The notes under the pieces are model-generated. The model was not told the origin of the DNA. It worked only from the letters and a program-made list of their open reading frames with translations, and did not search any database. DNA of 64,000 bases from Bacteroidota bacterium (GTDB lineage Bacteria; Bacteroidota; Bacteroidia; Cytophagales; Cyclobacteriaceae): NCBI GenBank assembly GCA_023393375.1, contig JAEWLI010000188.1, forward strand, positions 1 to 64,000. Direction: 5' to 3'. The position numbers were made by a program, and so were the translations under genes. Below are positions 27,401-36,193 of this stretch, one piece after another. Position 1 is the first letter of the stretch. Each line of letters starts with the position of its first letter.

Positions 27401-29274
27401 GCGATGGACTGATCTAAATATTTCAGGGCATTTTCCTGATCTTTCTGATGATAATAAGATAATCCCAATATATAAAAAGCTTCACCCTTGTTTTCACCTT
27501 TCTCAACCGCTTTTAGCATATGCGATGATGCAGAAGCATATTCTTTATTTTGAAAATGGGAAAAACCTGCTTTATAAAATATATCCTGCGATGCTGCACC
27601 TTTTTGAATGGCTTGAGCAAAGTTAAGTGAAGCTTCAGGATATTTCTTTGTTTCAAAATAAGCATTGGCGATCAACAGATCAAGTTCCTGACTATTTTCT
27701 CCAGATTCCCGAGCTTTCAACAGATCGGGTATAGCTGCTTCAAATTGTTTAAGTTCAAATTTGGCATGGCCACGATGGAAATAGGATTTCGCATCACTTA
27801 CACCTGCACGAATGGCAATATCATACTGTGCCAATGCATCCTGATAGTTTTTTAGGACAAAATAGCTATCTGCTAATTTTTTATGGGTTTCTTTGTCTTT
27901 ATCACCGAGCTCAATACTTTTCTTCAGATCATTCACTGCCTTTGGATGATCCTCTAATTGCAAATAAGCATCTGCCCTGTTTTGAAATGCTTTTAAGTAA
28001 TCAGGTTTTATTTGGATAGCAGCATTATAATCTTCTATGGCAGTTTTTACATTTTCCAACAAGTAACTGGCTTTGCCGCGGTTATTATAAACTATTTCAT
28101 GTTTTTCACCTTTTGAAATGGCAGTAGTAAAATCTTCAACTGCTCCTTTATAATCTTCAGTCAGGAATTTTGCATTTCCCCGCTGATAATACAAGAGCCC
28201 TTCTGTGGTATTCCCAAGTTCAATGGCTTTAGTAAAATCCGGGATGGCTTTGGCGTATTCCTTATTTTCATAATGTAAAGAACCCCGATATTCGTAGATT
28301 TCCACTACTTTGGAATTTTGGGCAATGGCTTTATCGAAATCCTGGAGGGCTTGATCAAAAGCTTTGTTTCGATAAGCGGAAATACCTCTTTTCACATAGG
28401 CTTCTGTATTTTTTGGATCAAGCGTTATTATTCTTGCAAAATCTGGAATGGCTTCTCCATACAATTTCATATCATATTTGATGTTTGCAGCCAATAAAAG
28501 TGCGGAAATGCTTTCACTATGGCTTGAACTGAAACTTTTCAGAAGGCTTAAACCTTGTTGCTGATCTTTTTTATGGATAGCATATGCTGCTTTTAAAAGA
28601 GAATTATTGTATTTATAATCCTTTACCCAACTTTTAAAATCTATGGAAACAGGCTTGATTTGCTTGATCATGGACTGGTCGACGACAAATGTTTTGTTGG
28701 TTTCAGGATGAACACCATTGGCAACTATCCCAACCAACTCATTTTCTGCATTTATGACAAAACTTCCCAAGTCATTTTTTCCCGTAATCGCATCAATCAC
28801 CATAAAGCTTACCAAATCCTGCACATTTCCTACATCGGTAATAGTAGTTTTAGATGCTTCAAAATTATCAAAAGCTATGGCTTTCACCAGAAGCATGTCT
28901 TTTCCATAAGAAATTGATGGTGTATTGAAATTTGCAGGATTAGGTTTTTTGGAAACATGAGAAATGTCGAAAGTCACCAACCCACTTTCAGGGCTCACAC
29001 CTGTAATTTTGTTTATATCTATTATGGAACTATCTCCCAGAATGATTTGTGCGGATACTGCCCCATAAAATAATTCACCAAAAGTGAGGCCTGTTTGGTT
29101 ATTGACGCATAGTCCTGCACCTTTATTCACAATACCACCATTAGAGTTGTACGTTTGTATAAAAAATGCAGAATGTTTTAGCGGGTTTATTGGCTCTGAA
29201 GCATAAACATTTAGCCATCCAACCAACATACCTACCTGAACTAATACGAAAAGTCTTTTTGCAAGAATACTCAT
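24496..29274 (-). CDS. Giant TPR protein with degenerate trypsin-like head
   Basis: The 1592-residue protein has a signal peptide (residues 1-25). A domain of about 180 residues follows that resembles a trypsin-like protease but shows no credible His-Asp-Ser triad: the site that would carry GDSGG reads ITGKNDLGSFVI. From residue 225 to the end there is an almost unbroken array of tetratricopeptide repeats, about 40 if one divides the length by 34. Units show the classic A-x-x-D-x-x-x-A-I pattern (YYSRGSAKASWDKLELAMED). Several repeats share xGxxxxxxYxxRG-type spacing, so the array probably grew by duplication. It should be a periplasmic or surface scaffold. Its 5' side (29275-29537) holds no other gene on this strand. 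Confidence 0.85.
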   Translation of the reverse strand: MSILAKRLFVLVQVGMLVGWLNVYASEPINPLKHSAFFIQTYNSNGGIVNKGAGLCVNNQTGLTFGELFYGAVSAQIILGDSSIIDINKITGVSPESGLVTFDISHVSKKPNPANFNTPSISYGKDMLLVKAIAFDNFEASKTTITDVGNVQDLVSFMVIDAITGKNDLGSFVINAENELVGIVANGVHPETNKTFVVDQSMIKQIKPVSIDFKSWVKDYKYNNSLLKAAYAIHKKDQQQGLSLLKSFSSSHSESISALLLAANIKYDMKLYGEAIPDFARIITLDPKNTEAYVKRGISAYRNKAFDQALQDFDKAIAQNSKVVEIYEYRGSLHYENKEYAKAIPDFTKAIELGNTTEGLLYYQRGNAKFLTEDYKGAVEDFTTAISKGEKHEIVYNNRGKASYLLENVKTAIEDYNAAIQIKPDYLKAFQNRADAYLQLEDHPKAVNDLKKSIELGDKDKETHKKLADSYFVLKNYQDALAQYDIAIRAGVSDAKSYFHRGHAKFELKQFEAAIPDLLKARESGENSQELDLLIANAYFETKKYPEASLNFAQAIQKGAASQDIFYKAGFSHFQNKEYASASSHMLKAVEKGENKGEAFYILGLSYYHQKDQENALKYLDQSIAKKFEEPSQYFYRGLIYYTKNQHKESISDLTLALQGGINNNEVFKHLGLSKFNTDDWKGAMSDLTQAIQKGDKSGNVYEALGISKVKLQMYKESLSDFQLAVQSGATSLVLYENLGTARFMVKDAVEAETAFNKAIELGTKVGQIYLMRGKVRYHLKKDEAALLDIDKAMEMGSKDAEGFEIKGHLLFKKQEFSEAMASYDQAISLGAENEQTFLQRGQCKLSLKDAQGALADFGKALMINNQSAKGFFYRGTAKFELKDYLGCIADFKKSEELGGSDLSLFEKMGLAQFEIKDLENAMTSFNRAVTIGSKNQDVYYSRGFIKYVNKDFTNAEADLDKAIQLGITHGQAFDTRGNVRFFLNKYEPAITDLTKAIESGIQSQLSLANRGKSNYAVKNYKDAVQDLEKAVKMEGNTGDDFYVLGNARFMIDNFNGAVEAYNQAVSKGVDDPIMYNNRGKAKANLGDHVEAIKDYNISLQNKRDYTQAFYNRALSKYALQLYEDAEGDLIELVKRKGADKDAYLMLGVSQFYMAKYKDAITNLNQAISQGVQDQKAYYCRGVAYYRDNQYKNAIDDLDKAMSMGETDIYAFLSRGTSHYQLTNYTKAIPDLTQVTTIGTKDAVVYHNLGHAKYETKDYQGALQSFSDAINLDPNHAWSYGRRGNTRFILKDFQSALEDYNRAVSLKLEDPVIFNNKGKTLFMLERYEESIRDYDQAIRLKPDYGRAYQNRGMAKFKTEDYKGASTDLLRLEELQEAEPLDFYYLAESYYALENYPFAVKYFDKAIGGNIKEKSAYYHRGKSYYHMKTYDMAVVDFQEAIKMDGSDVQVFIDKASANILLGNNTAAFEDLTKAISMNDKNPDCYFNRAILREENGDFEGAVKDYDIALKLKPNDAVAYYSRGSAKASWDKLELAMEDFDEAIKIDPNNMDYYRARGNVGYQLDQLDKACADWSKAESMGDKKSAFSKKQYCK

Positions 29275-29478
29275 AACTGTAATAGCTGAAAATTGAAATC
29301 AAAATAAAGGGAAGAACCCAAATCAAAAATACATTTTCATGTATAGTTCTGTAAATCAAATCCTTTTGAAACAATACATGAGTAGGAAGTGAGCCAATAG
29401 GGTGTTGAGTAAGCAGAATAATGACCAATGACGAAAGGAAGTTTTCCTGCCAATTTCTCATCTGATGACAATAATTGA

Positions 29479-29486
29479 TAAATTTG
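29479..29486 (+). promoter_or_regulatory. Candidate -7 element for the nudix-tgt operon
   Basis: TAAATTTG fits TAnnTTTG and lies about 50 bases before the first start codon of the operon. No TTTG at the right distance upstream is clear, so this is tentative. Confidence 0.35.
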
Positions 29487-29537
29487 CACCCGAAGAAATT
29501 ATAAAGGATAAACTCAACATTCAAATTACCTTCACTC

Positions 29538-29981
29538 ATGAACAAAACACCGGAAAAACTTCCTTATGAGGAATTTAAAAAAATATACAGCCGTGTGCCC
29601 CGGTTATGTATTGATCTGATATTTGTTCAGGAAAATGGAGTGTTGATGATCGAGCGGGCCATTGATCCTGGCAAAGGGAACTGGCATTTTCCTGGAGGTA
29701 CCGTTTTGATGGGTGAATCCATCAATGATACCATCACCAGAATAGCAGCAGAAGAAACAAATCTTCAGGTACTCGATTTTGAATTGTTAGGTTATATGGA
29801 ATTTGATGAATCTGATAATCCTTATTTTCACACCATCAGCATGGTATTTAGAATAAACCAATTCGAAGGAACGTTAAAAGGAGGCAGACAGGGTAGTCAT
29901 TTGAAGTTTCATTCTCAAATACCGGAAAAAATCATTATTGAACAAAAGAATTTCCTTCAAAATACCGGGATGCTAAAATAA
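29538..29981 (+). CDS. NUDIX hydrolase
   Basis: The 147-residue protein is a cytosolic hydrolase of nucleoside-diphosphate-linked substrates. The Nudix box is present as GGTVLMGE followed by RIAAEETNL. The usual consensus REUxEExGU has changed to RI-A-A-EE-T-N-L, but the metal-binding pair EE is kept, so activity is plausible. The gene is the first of the operon nudix-tgt-lptF/G-EamA, with only 7 bases to tgt. The substrate is not predictable. The N-terminus MNKTPEKLPYEEFKKIYSRVPR is charged and precedes the first strand. Confidence 0.85.
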   Translation: MNKTPEKLPYEEFKKIYSRVPRLCIDLIFVQENGVLMIERAIDPGKGNWHFPGGTVLMGESINDTITRIAAEETNLQVLDFELLGYMEFDESDNPYFHTISMVFRINQFEGTLKGGRQGSHLKFHSQIPEKIIIEQKNFLQNTGMLK

Positions 29982-29988
29982 GGATTCA

Positions 29989-31119
29989 ATGAAATTCGAT
30001 TTAATCGCAAAAGATAATCATACCAAAGCAAGGGCAGGTTTGTTACATACTGACCGCGGGGACATAGAAACTCCCATTTTTATGCCAGTAGGCACCATAG
30101 GAACCGTGAAAGCCGTAAGTCAGAAGGAACTTGTGGAAGATATCAATGCCCGGATCATTCTCGGCAATACTTATCATTTATATATCCGGCCGGGTATGGA
30201 TATTATTGAAAGTGCCGGTGGTTTACATGCTTTTATGAACTGGAAAAAGCCGATTCTTACTGATAGTGGAGGCTTTCAGGTTTATTCCCTGGCTGCTAAC
30301 AGAAAAATTACCGAGGAAGGGGTGCAATTTCAGTCGCATGTAGATGGCACCCGGCACATGTTCACCCCTGAAATTGTCATGGACATTCAGCGGAAGATAG
30401 GAGCAGATATTATCATGGCTTTTGATGAATGTACACCACACCCCTGTGAATATGATTATGCCAGAAAATCAATGGAGATGACCCATCGATGGGCTAAAAG
30501 GTGTTGCGAACGTTTTGATAATACTGAACCCCTTTATGGATTTGGACAAACTTTATTGCCCATTGTTCAGGGAAGCACTTATAAAGATTTGAGAATAGCA
30601 TCCGCTGAATACATCGCCTCCCTCGATCGTGAAGGTAATGCCATAGGTGGATTATCGGTGGGTGAGCCAGCTGAAATGATGTATGAAATGACAGAAGTAG
30701 TTTGTGATATTCTTCCAATTGATAAGCCCCGGTATTTAATGGGTGTAGGTACCCCTGGGAATATTCTGGAATGCATTGCATTAGGTGTAGATATGTTCGA
30801 CTGTGTGATGCCGACCAGAAATGCCCGCAACGGGATGTTATTTACTACACAAGGTATCATAAATATCAGAAATAAAAAGTGGGAAAAAGACTTTAGCCCG
30901 ATAGATGAGGAACTGGGAAATGAGGTGAGCAGTTATTACTCCAAAGCCTATTTGAGACATCTTAATCTTAATAATGAAATTTTAGGTTCTCAAATTGCCA
31001 GTCTGCACAACCTGAGGTTTTATTTGTGGCTGGTAGAAAATGCCCGAAAACAAATTCTTTCTGGCACTTATATTGATTGGAAAAACGAGATGGTTGCAAA
31101 ACTTTCACAAAGGTTGTAA
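29989..31119 (+). CDS. tgt: Queuine/preQ1 tRNA-ribosyltransferase, zinc cysteines absent
   Basis: Tgt exchanges guanine 34 for preQ1 in tRNAs with GUN anticodons. The 376-residue TIM-barrel protein shows the general features: DSGGFQVYSL near residue 90, MAFDECTPHP, GGLSVGE, and FDCVMPTRNARNG. The normal zinc site (C-x-C-x2-C plus His) near the C-terminus has no cysteines here. The stretch SPIDEELGNEVSSYYSKAYL aligns with the usual SPID-C-C-C region, with Leu, Asn and Ser at the three places, while the downstream AYLRHL histidine is kept. I recall this as a Bacteroidota trait. It works with queG (307) in queuosine synthesis. The gene overlaps nothing and is second in its operon. Confidence 0.95.
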   Translation: MKFDLIAKDNHTKARAGLLHTDRGDIETPIFMPVGTIGTVKAVSQKELVEDINARIILGNTYHLYIRPGMDIIESAGGLHAFMNWKKPILTDSGGFQVYSLAANRKITEEGVQFQSHVDGTRHMFTPEIVMDIQRKIGADIIMAFDECTPHPCEYDYARKSMEMTHRWAKRCCERFDNTEPLYGFGQTLLPIVQGSTYKDLRIASAEYIASLDREGNAIGGLSVGEPAEMMYEMTEVVCDILPIDKPRYLMGVGTPGNILECIALGVDMFDCVMPTRNARNGMLFTTQGIINIRNKKWEKDFSPIDEELGNEVSSYYSKAYLRHLNLNNEILGSQIASLHNLRFYLWLVENARKQILSGTYIDWKNEMVAKLSQRL

Positions 31120-31128
31120 ATTATACAA

Positions 31129-32202
31129 ATGAAATTACTTGACCGCTACATATTAAAAAAATTTCTGGGTGCTTTCGTTTTCGTGGTGCTGGTAATTGTA
31201 TCGGTAATTTGTATCATAGATATTACGGAGAAAAATGAAAAATTTATTTCCAACTCCTTGAGTTTCCAACAGGTATTTGGCTATTACATGGATTTTTTTC
31301 CATATATCGCCAATATGATCACACCCATTACTGTATTTATCGCGGTGGTTTTTGTTACTGCAAAACTGGCTTCTCATACTGAAATTATTGCTATTCTGAG
31401 CAGTGGCGTTAGTTTTGTACGCTTAATGGTACCCTATCTGATCGGTGCATTATTAATTGGGGCAGTTAGTTTTGTTCTTACCGGTTGGATTATACCACAG
31501 GCCAACAAAGACAGGGTGGCCTTTGAAATTGCCTATTTTGAAAAACCTTATTATTTCAGCGAAAAAAACATTCATATTAAGGTGGGGCCTGAGCTTTACC
31601 TATATATTGAAAGTTATTACAACCAATCGAACAAAGGAAATAAATTTACATTAGAGAGAATTGAAGGTACCCAACTTTTGGAAAAATTAAGTGCTGATGC
31701 TTTGTTATGGGATTCGGAAAACGAACGCTGGAAACTTAATAACTGGAAAATAAGGAAATTTGAAGGATTCATCGAAAAAGTTTCTTTTGGTGAAGAAATG
31801 GATACCACGCTTAATATTCATCCAAAGGATTTTGAAAACAGCTACCGGCTTTACGAAACTTTTACCATAACTGAATTGGATCAGTTTATTAAGGAATTAC
31901 GATCAAGGGGGGCTGACAATATTGAAATTTATCAAATTGAAAAATATTTCCGTTTCACTTCCCCTTTTACGGTAATCATACTCACTTTCATTGCATTGAT
32001 TGTTTCTGCAAGAAAAATTAGGGGAGGGGCAGGCTTTCAAATCGCTTTAGGATTTTTAATTGCTTTCATTTATATCATTTTTTACATTTTTACAAGAAGC
32101 ATTGCTGAAGTTGGGGGAATGAATCCAGCCTTGGCGGTATGGATCCCTAACTTAATATTTGCAGCTGTAGGATTATTGATGTATAAAACTGTGCCCAGAT
32201 AA
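31129..32202 (+). CDS. LptF/LptG-type permease (YjgP/YjgQ family)
   Basis: This is a component of the LPS transport ABC complex that extracts LPS from the inner membrane and feeds it to LptA. The 357-residue protein has three N-terminal membrane helices (first at about residues 12-35), a central periplasmic jellyroll of about 130 residues, and three C-terminal helices. The N-terminal segment MKLLDRYILKKFLGAFVF is the classic start of the family. It shares its last base pair region with the next gene (stop TAA at 32200-32202 overlaps ATG at 32202), so translation is coupled. Whether it corresponds to LptF or LptG cannot be fixed from one copy. Confidence 0.9.
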   Translation: MKLLDRYILKKFLGAFVFVVLVIVSVICIIDITEKNEKFISNSLSFQQVFGYYMDFFPYIANMITPITVFIAVVFVTAKLASHTEIIAILSSGVSFVRLMVPYLIGALLIGAVSFVLTGWIIPQANKDRVAFEIAYFEKPYYFSEKNIHIKVGPELYLYIESYYNQSNKGNKFTLERIEGTQLLEKLSADALLWDSENERWKLNNWKIRKFEGFIEKVSFGEEMDTTLNIHPKDFENSYRLYETFTITELDQFIKELRSRGADNIEIYQIEKYFRFTSPFTVIILTFIALIVSARKIRGGAGFQIALGFLIAFIYIIFYIFTRSIAEVGGMNPALAVWIPNLIFAAVGLLMYKTVPR

Positions 32203-33116
32203 TGCAGGATAGCGACTTTAGGGATTATACACATTTGCATTTTCTGGTTTTGATTTGGGGGTTTACCGCCATATTGGGTTTATTGATTACCATTCCAACA
32301 GTAGAAGTAGTGTTGTACCGCACGTTACTATCATTTATTGGTCTGGCTGTAGTCATGGTCTTGCTCAAAAAGAAGTTCTTTATTGGTTCAAAAGAAGTGA
32401 TCATCATTTCCTTAACTGGTTTTTTAATTGCTGCTCATTGGATTCTGTTTTTCACTTCTGCAAGGATTTCCACCGCCTCTGTTTGCTTGGCCGGATTAGC
32501 TACTACTTCATTTTGGACCAGTCTGCTGGAACCTTTGTTTATGAAAAGAAAATTCCGCTGGTATGAAATGGTTTTGGGCTTGGTAGTGCTATCAGGATTG
32601 TACATTGTACTCCGTTTTGAATTTGATCATGCGCTTGGTTTGTTTCTCGGGATTCTTGCTGCATTAACTTCTGCCTTGTTCACCGTTATAAATGGCCAAT
32701 TGATTAGAAAATATCATCATTACACCATCACATTTTATGAAATGATCGGAGCTTTTGTAGCAACAGTCATTTTCCTTCCGTTCTATTTCAAATATTTCTC
32801 TCATAATAGTGTTTTATCTGTCCCCCTTTTCTCTGACTGGATATATTTATTAATCCTCGCCTTGATATGTACAGTGTATGCATATTCAGCATCTGTAGAA
32901 TTAATGAAACGGTTATCTGCCTATGCCATTAGCATTACGGTAAACCTCGAACCTGTGTACGGTATTATTCTGGCTGTATTGTTCTTTGGCCAACGGGAAA
33001 CAATGAATTTTGAGTTTTATCTAGGTACTGTAGTCATTCTATTGGCTGTAATCGCTTATCCATTGATTAATAAGTACTACCGTAAAAGGGCTATGAGGAT
33101 TGGAAATATACGGTGA
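32202..33116 (+). CDS. EamA/DMT-family transporter
   Basis: The 304-residue protein has ten predicted membrane helices in two EamA repeats. The first repeat starts FLVLIWGFTAILGLLI and the second near LGLFLGILAALTSALFTVIN, with the family-type ending VNLEPVYGIILAVLFFGQRE. Such proteins export metabolites, amino acids or drugs by proton exchange. The start ATG overlaps the stop of the LptF/G gene, so it is the last gene of the nudix-tgt operon. The N-terminus is short and acidic. The substrate is unknown. Confidence 0.88.
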   Translation: MQDSDFRDYTHLHFLVLIWGFTAILGLLITIPTVEVVLYRTLLSFIGLAVVMVLLKKKFFIGSKEVIIISLTGFLIAAHWILFFTSARISTASVCLAGLATTSFWTSLLEPLFMKRKFRWYEMVLGLVVLSGLYIVLRFEFDHALGLFLGILAALTSALFTVINGQLIRKYHHYTITFYEMIGAFVATVIFLPFYFKYFSHNSVLSVPLFSDWIYLLILALICTVYAYSASVELMKRLSAYAISITVNLEPVYGIILAVLFFGQRETMNFEFYLGTVVILLAVIAYPLINKYYRKRAMRIGNIR

Positions 33117-33260
33117 TCAACCATTTATGCTACTCTAAAAATCAATAATCAATTCCTTTAATTCTCCATCGAACTTTTAACAACTCTGCAAGTTCATTTA
33201 TTTATAAGGTGTTAATAATACCTGAAACGAAATTTTTATAACCGTAAGAGAATAAAGATT

Positions 33261-34412
33261 ATGCTAGCAATGAACTACCGTGGACCTCAACGGGTTCGGA
33301 TTGACCATAAACCGATGCCTGAAATTTTGCACCCCCAGGATGCCATCGTCAGGGTCACCAGATCCTGCATTTGTGGATCTGATCTCCATTTATATAATGG
33401 CAATGTTCCAGATACACGGGTAGGTTCTACCTTTGGACATGAATTCATCGGTATAGTAGAAGAAACAGGTGCTGATGTAAAAAATCTGAATGTAGGTGAT
33501 CATGTAATTGTTCCATTCAACATAGCTTGCGGCAAATGCGCTTTCTGCAAACAGGGACTATATGGCAATTGCCATGAATCAAATCCAGAAGCAACAGCAG
33601 TTGGGGGTATATTCGGATATTCACACACGGCCGGAGGATATGACGGAGGTCAGGCAGAATATGTGCGAGTGCCCTATGCTGATGTAGGTCCAGTGAAAAT
33701 ACCGGAAGGCATGGATCATGATGATGCGGTTTTACTCACTGATGTTGTTCCTACAGGATATCAAGCCGCTGAAATGGGGGGTATTCAGAAAGGTGATACA
33801 GTAGTTGTGTTTGGAGCCGGACCCATAGGCATTATGGCGGCGCGTTGTGCCTGGTTATTTGGTGCAGGGCGTGTAATTGTAATTGACCATGTGGAGTATC
33901 GATTGGAATTTGTAAAAAAATATGCCAAATGTGAAGTTTATAATTTCAGATCCCTGGAAGATCCGGTAGTTTTCTTAAAAAGAACAACAGATTCCTTAGG
34001 AGCTGATGTGTGCATCGATGCCGTTGGTGCTGAAGCGGCAGGTAGTGCCTTGCAAACCATAACTGGGCGAAAGCTTTTATTACAAGCCGGATCTGCAACT
34101 GCTTTAATGTGGGCAATCAATTCTGTGAAAAAAGGAGGTATTGTATCAATTGTTGGTGTGTATGGTCCCACTGGAAATCTAATTCCTATTGGAAACGTGG
34201 TGAATAAAGGTATTACTATTCGTGCCAATCAGGCATCAGTAAAACGGTTGCTTCCTAAAATGATAGATCATGTTCAAAAGGGTAATATTAATCCTAAAGA
34301 ATTAATTACCCACCGTATGCCTTTGGAAGAGGTTTCAGATGCCTACAGAATCTTTTCGGATAAACTGGATAATTGTATAAAAACGGTACTTATACCATCA
34401 TCAGCTAATTAA
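33261..34412 (+). CDS. Zinc-dependent alcohol dehydrogenase (MDR family)
   Basis: The 383-residue protein belongs to the medium-chain dehydrogenases, close to the glutathione-independent formaldehyde dehydrogenase branch. Catalytic zinc ligands are CICGSD (Cys), GHEFIG (His-Glu) and the later TDVVPTGY region. The structural zinc site shows as ACGKCAFCKQGLYGNC with four cysteines. The nucleotide-binding motif is VVVFGAGPIGIMAA. It should oxidise an alcohol or aldehyde with NAD in the cytosol. The gene that follows it 6 bases later (34419) probably works with it, since both are on one transcript. Substrate not determined. Confidence 0.93.
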   Translation: MLAMNYRGPQRVRIDHKPMPEILHPQDAIVRVTRSCICGSDLHLYNGNVPDTRVGSTFGHEFIGIVEETGADVKNLNVGDHVIVPFNIACGKCAFCKQGLYGNCHESNPEATAVGGIFGYSHTAGGYDGGQAEYVRVPYADVGPVKIPEGMDHDDAVLLTDVVPTGYQAAEMGGIQKGDTVVVFGAGPIGIMAARCAWLFGAGRVIVIDHVEYRLEFVKKYAKCEVYNFRSLEDPVVFLKRTTDSLGADVCIDAVGAEAAGSALQTITGRKLLLQAGSATALMWAINSVKKGGIVSIVGVYGPTGNLIPIGNVVNKGITIRANQASVKRLLPKMIDHVQKGNINPKELITHRMPLEEVSDAYRIFSDKLDNCIKTVLIPSSAN

Positions 34413-34418
34413 CAAGTT

Positions 34419-34991
34419 ATGAAAAAAAATGTAAAAAATCCCACAAAATTAAAAGGGTGGGGAATAGATACTGATACGAAAAACGATCCCACTTACCCGA
34501 TAAAAAATAGGACTGACGAAGAACAGGGTGGTTACAATTGGGACAGACCCTCTCAACAGGCTGAGAGTGTAGAAGTTTTGCATTCTAATGAACGACCAAA
34601 TCTAACAGCAGTATTTGGTACTTCAGTACCCCCATCAGGATTAAGTGGTGTAATACGCCGCATTGCTTTCAAATATGGTGAAGGTAGTTTTGGACATTGG
34701 TTACCCTTATTGCTGGCAGATAGAATCAATGTAGTGGAAGGGGTATTATCAGATATTTCGAAAGGATATTTTCCTAACTTCTTTGCTGAAAAAGGCGTTA
34801 GGGCCCAGTGGAAATATAATCGGGAGGCCGTAATTCAAAAACTAATTGCCGGACTGATCATTCTTATTTCTACTGGGGTAGCCGTGAAGGTTTACCGGGA
34901 CAAAAAGATCGCCAAACAGAAAAAATTACAGGCAAAAATGAAAAAAGGGATGTTTTTATCATTGATAAAATTCTTTTTGCACAGGAAATAA
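34419..34991 (+). CDS. Conserved-looking hypothetical protein paired with the dehydrogenase
   Basis: I do not know a function for this 190-residue protein. It begins with a disordered, charged stretch (KGWGIDTDTKNDPTYPIKNR), has a conserved-looking core (PNLTAVFGTSVPPSGLSGVI, then GHWLPLLLADRINVVEG), a membrane helix at about residues 145-162 and a very basic tail rich in Lys. I believe I have seen the segment HSNERPNLTAVFGTS beside dehydrogenases in other bacteria, but I cannot verify that here. It follows the alcohol dehydrogenase by 6 bases and meets a convergent gene 3 bases beyond its stop. Confidence 0.7.
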   Translation: MKKNVKNPTKLKGWGIDTDTKNDPTYPIKNRTDEEQGGYNWDRPSQQAESVEVLHSNERPNLTAVFGTSVPPSGLSGVIRRIAFKYGEGSFGHWLPLLLADRINVVEGVLSDISKGYFPNFFAEKGVRAQWKYNREAVIQKLIAGLIILISTGVAVKVYRDKKIAKQKKLQAKMKKGMFLSLIKFFLHRK

Positions 34992-34994
34992 ATT

Positions 34995-35969
34995 TTACTT
35001 TTCCCTCTCAATGGTAAACTTTAACAATTGGCTAAGTGATTCTTTATACTCTGAAGGTTCGAATCCATTGAGAATTTCTATTGCTTCCTGATAGAAGTTG
35101 TTCATGATCTCTTTGGCATATTCTATTCCACCCGATTTTTTCACAAAAGATATCACTTCGTCCACTTTGCTTTGTTGCTCACTTTGGTTTTTTACCATAT
35201 AAATAATCCTTCGCTTATCGAGCCAGGAAGCCCGTTGAAGGGAATAAATCAATGGAAGTGTCATCTTTTTTTCACGAATGTCGATACCCACAGGTTTTCC
35301 TATTTCTGAGGCACCGTAGTCGAACAAGTCATCTTTGATCTGAAAAGCCATACCTACTTTTTCTCCAAAGCTCCTCATCTTGCTGATGGTCAGCTGATCT
35401 GCCCCAACCGATGCCGCACCTACACCACAACACGAAGCTATCAACGAAGCTGTCTTTTGACGAATTATTTGATAATACACCTCTTCGGTAATATCAAGAT
35501 TTCTCGCTTTTTCCATTTGCAACAACTCCCCCTCACTCATTTCCTTTACTGCTTCTGAAACAATCTTTAATAAATTAAAATCTTCGTGTTCCACAGCCAG
35601 CAACAAACCACGGGATAATAGATAATCACCAACCAACACGGCAATTTTATTCTTCCATAAAGCATTGATCGAAAAAAAACCCCTCCGGTAGTTTGCATCA
35701 TCGACCACATCGTCATGTACCAGGGTAGCGGTATGTAATAGTTCTATCAGTGCTGCTCCACGATAAGTGGCTTCATTGATATTGCCTACTGCACCTGCAG
35801 CTAAAAATACAAACATCGGACGCATCTGTTTACCCTTGCGCTTCACAATATAACTCATAATTTTGTCAAGCAACAGCACACGGGTTTTCATGGATTTCCT
35901 GAATTTTAACTCAAATTCAGCCATTTCTTCCACAATTGGTGTTTGTATATCTTTCAGTTTTAAACTCAT
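34995..35969 (-). CDS. ispB: Polyprenyl diphosphate synthase (octaprenyl type)
   Basis: The 324-residue trans-prenyltransferase lengthens farnesyl or geranylgeranyl diphosphate to the long chain used in menaquinone. Both aspartate-rich motifs are present: LVHDDVVDDA (first DDxxD) and KDDLFDY (second). The preceding GKQMRPMFVFLAAGAVG and the small or aromatic residues before the first motif suit a long-chain product. The exact chain length is not safe to infer, so the symbol ispB stands for the family. It is transcribed alone and converges on the dehydrogenase partner gene with a 3-base gap. Confidence 0.9.
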   Translation of the reverse strand: MSLKLKDIQTPIVEEMAEFELKFRKSMKTRVLLLDKIMSYIVKRKGKQMRPMFVFLAAGAVGNINEATYRGAALIELLHTATLVHDDVVDDANYRRGFFSINALWKNKIAVLVGDYLLSRGLLLAVEHEDFNLLKIVSEAVKEMSEGELLQMEKARNLDITEEVYYQIIRQKTASLIASCCGVGAASVGADQLTISKMRSFGEKVGMAFQIKDDLFDYGASEIGKPVGIDIREKKMTLPLIYSLQRASWLDKRRIIYMVKNQSEQQSKVDEVISFVKKSGGIEYAKEIMNNFYQEAIEILNGFEPSEYKESLSQLLKFTIEREK

Positions 35970-36193
35970 ATTGGGTAATTAAAATACCAAATTATTAAAT
36001 GTCAATGGTTTTCCCTTACAATTTGAACGAATTAAAAAGCAGTTTGACAAATGAATTGGAAAATTTATATTGTTAAGCTTTTGACATTCATTCCAAAACA
36101 TTTAAAACATTCTAAATGTTGCCAAATTCTGAGAACAAAGGCAATTATTATTCATCGTAACCACATATCTTTAACCCATAAAATCATTTCTGC

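Noticed and set aside
25300..29000. Long DNA stretch of near-repeats that could be taken for a CRISPR array or direct repeats
   Set aside because: The periodicity is that of TPR codons (about 102 bases) within one open frame, with no constant repeat and spacers.
24496..29274. Active secreted serine protease
   Set aside because: The head domain has the general order of a trypsin-like fold but no credible catalytic triad, so activity is not claimed.
36097..36120. 8-bp inverted repeat as a terminator or operator
   Set aside because: It has no T-run, and an 8-bp AT-rich dyad is expected by chance in this DNA.
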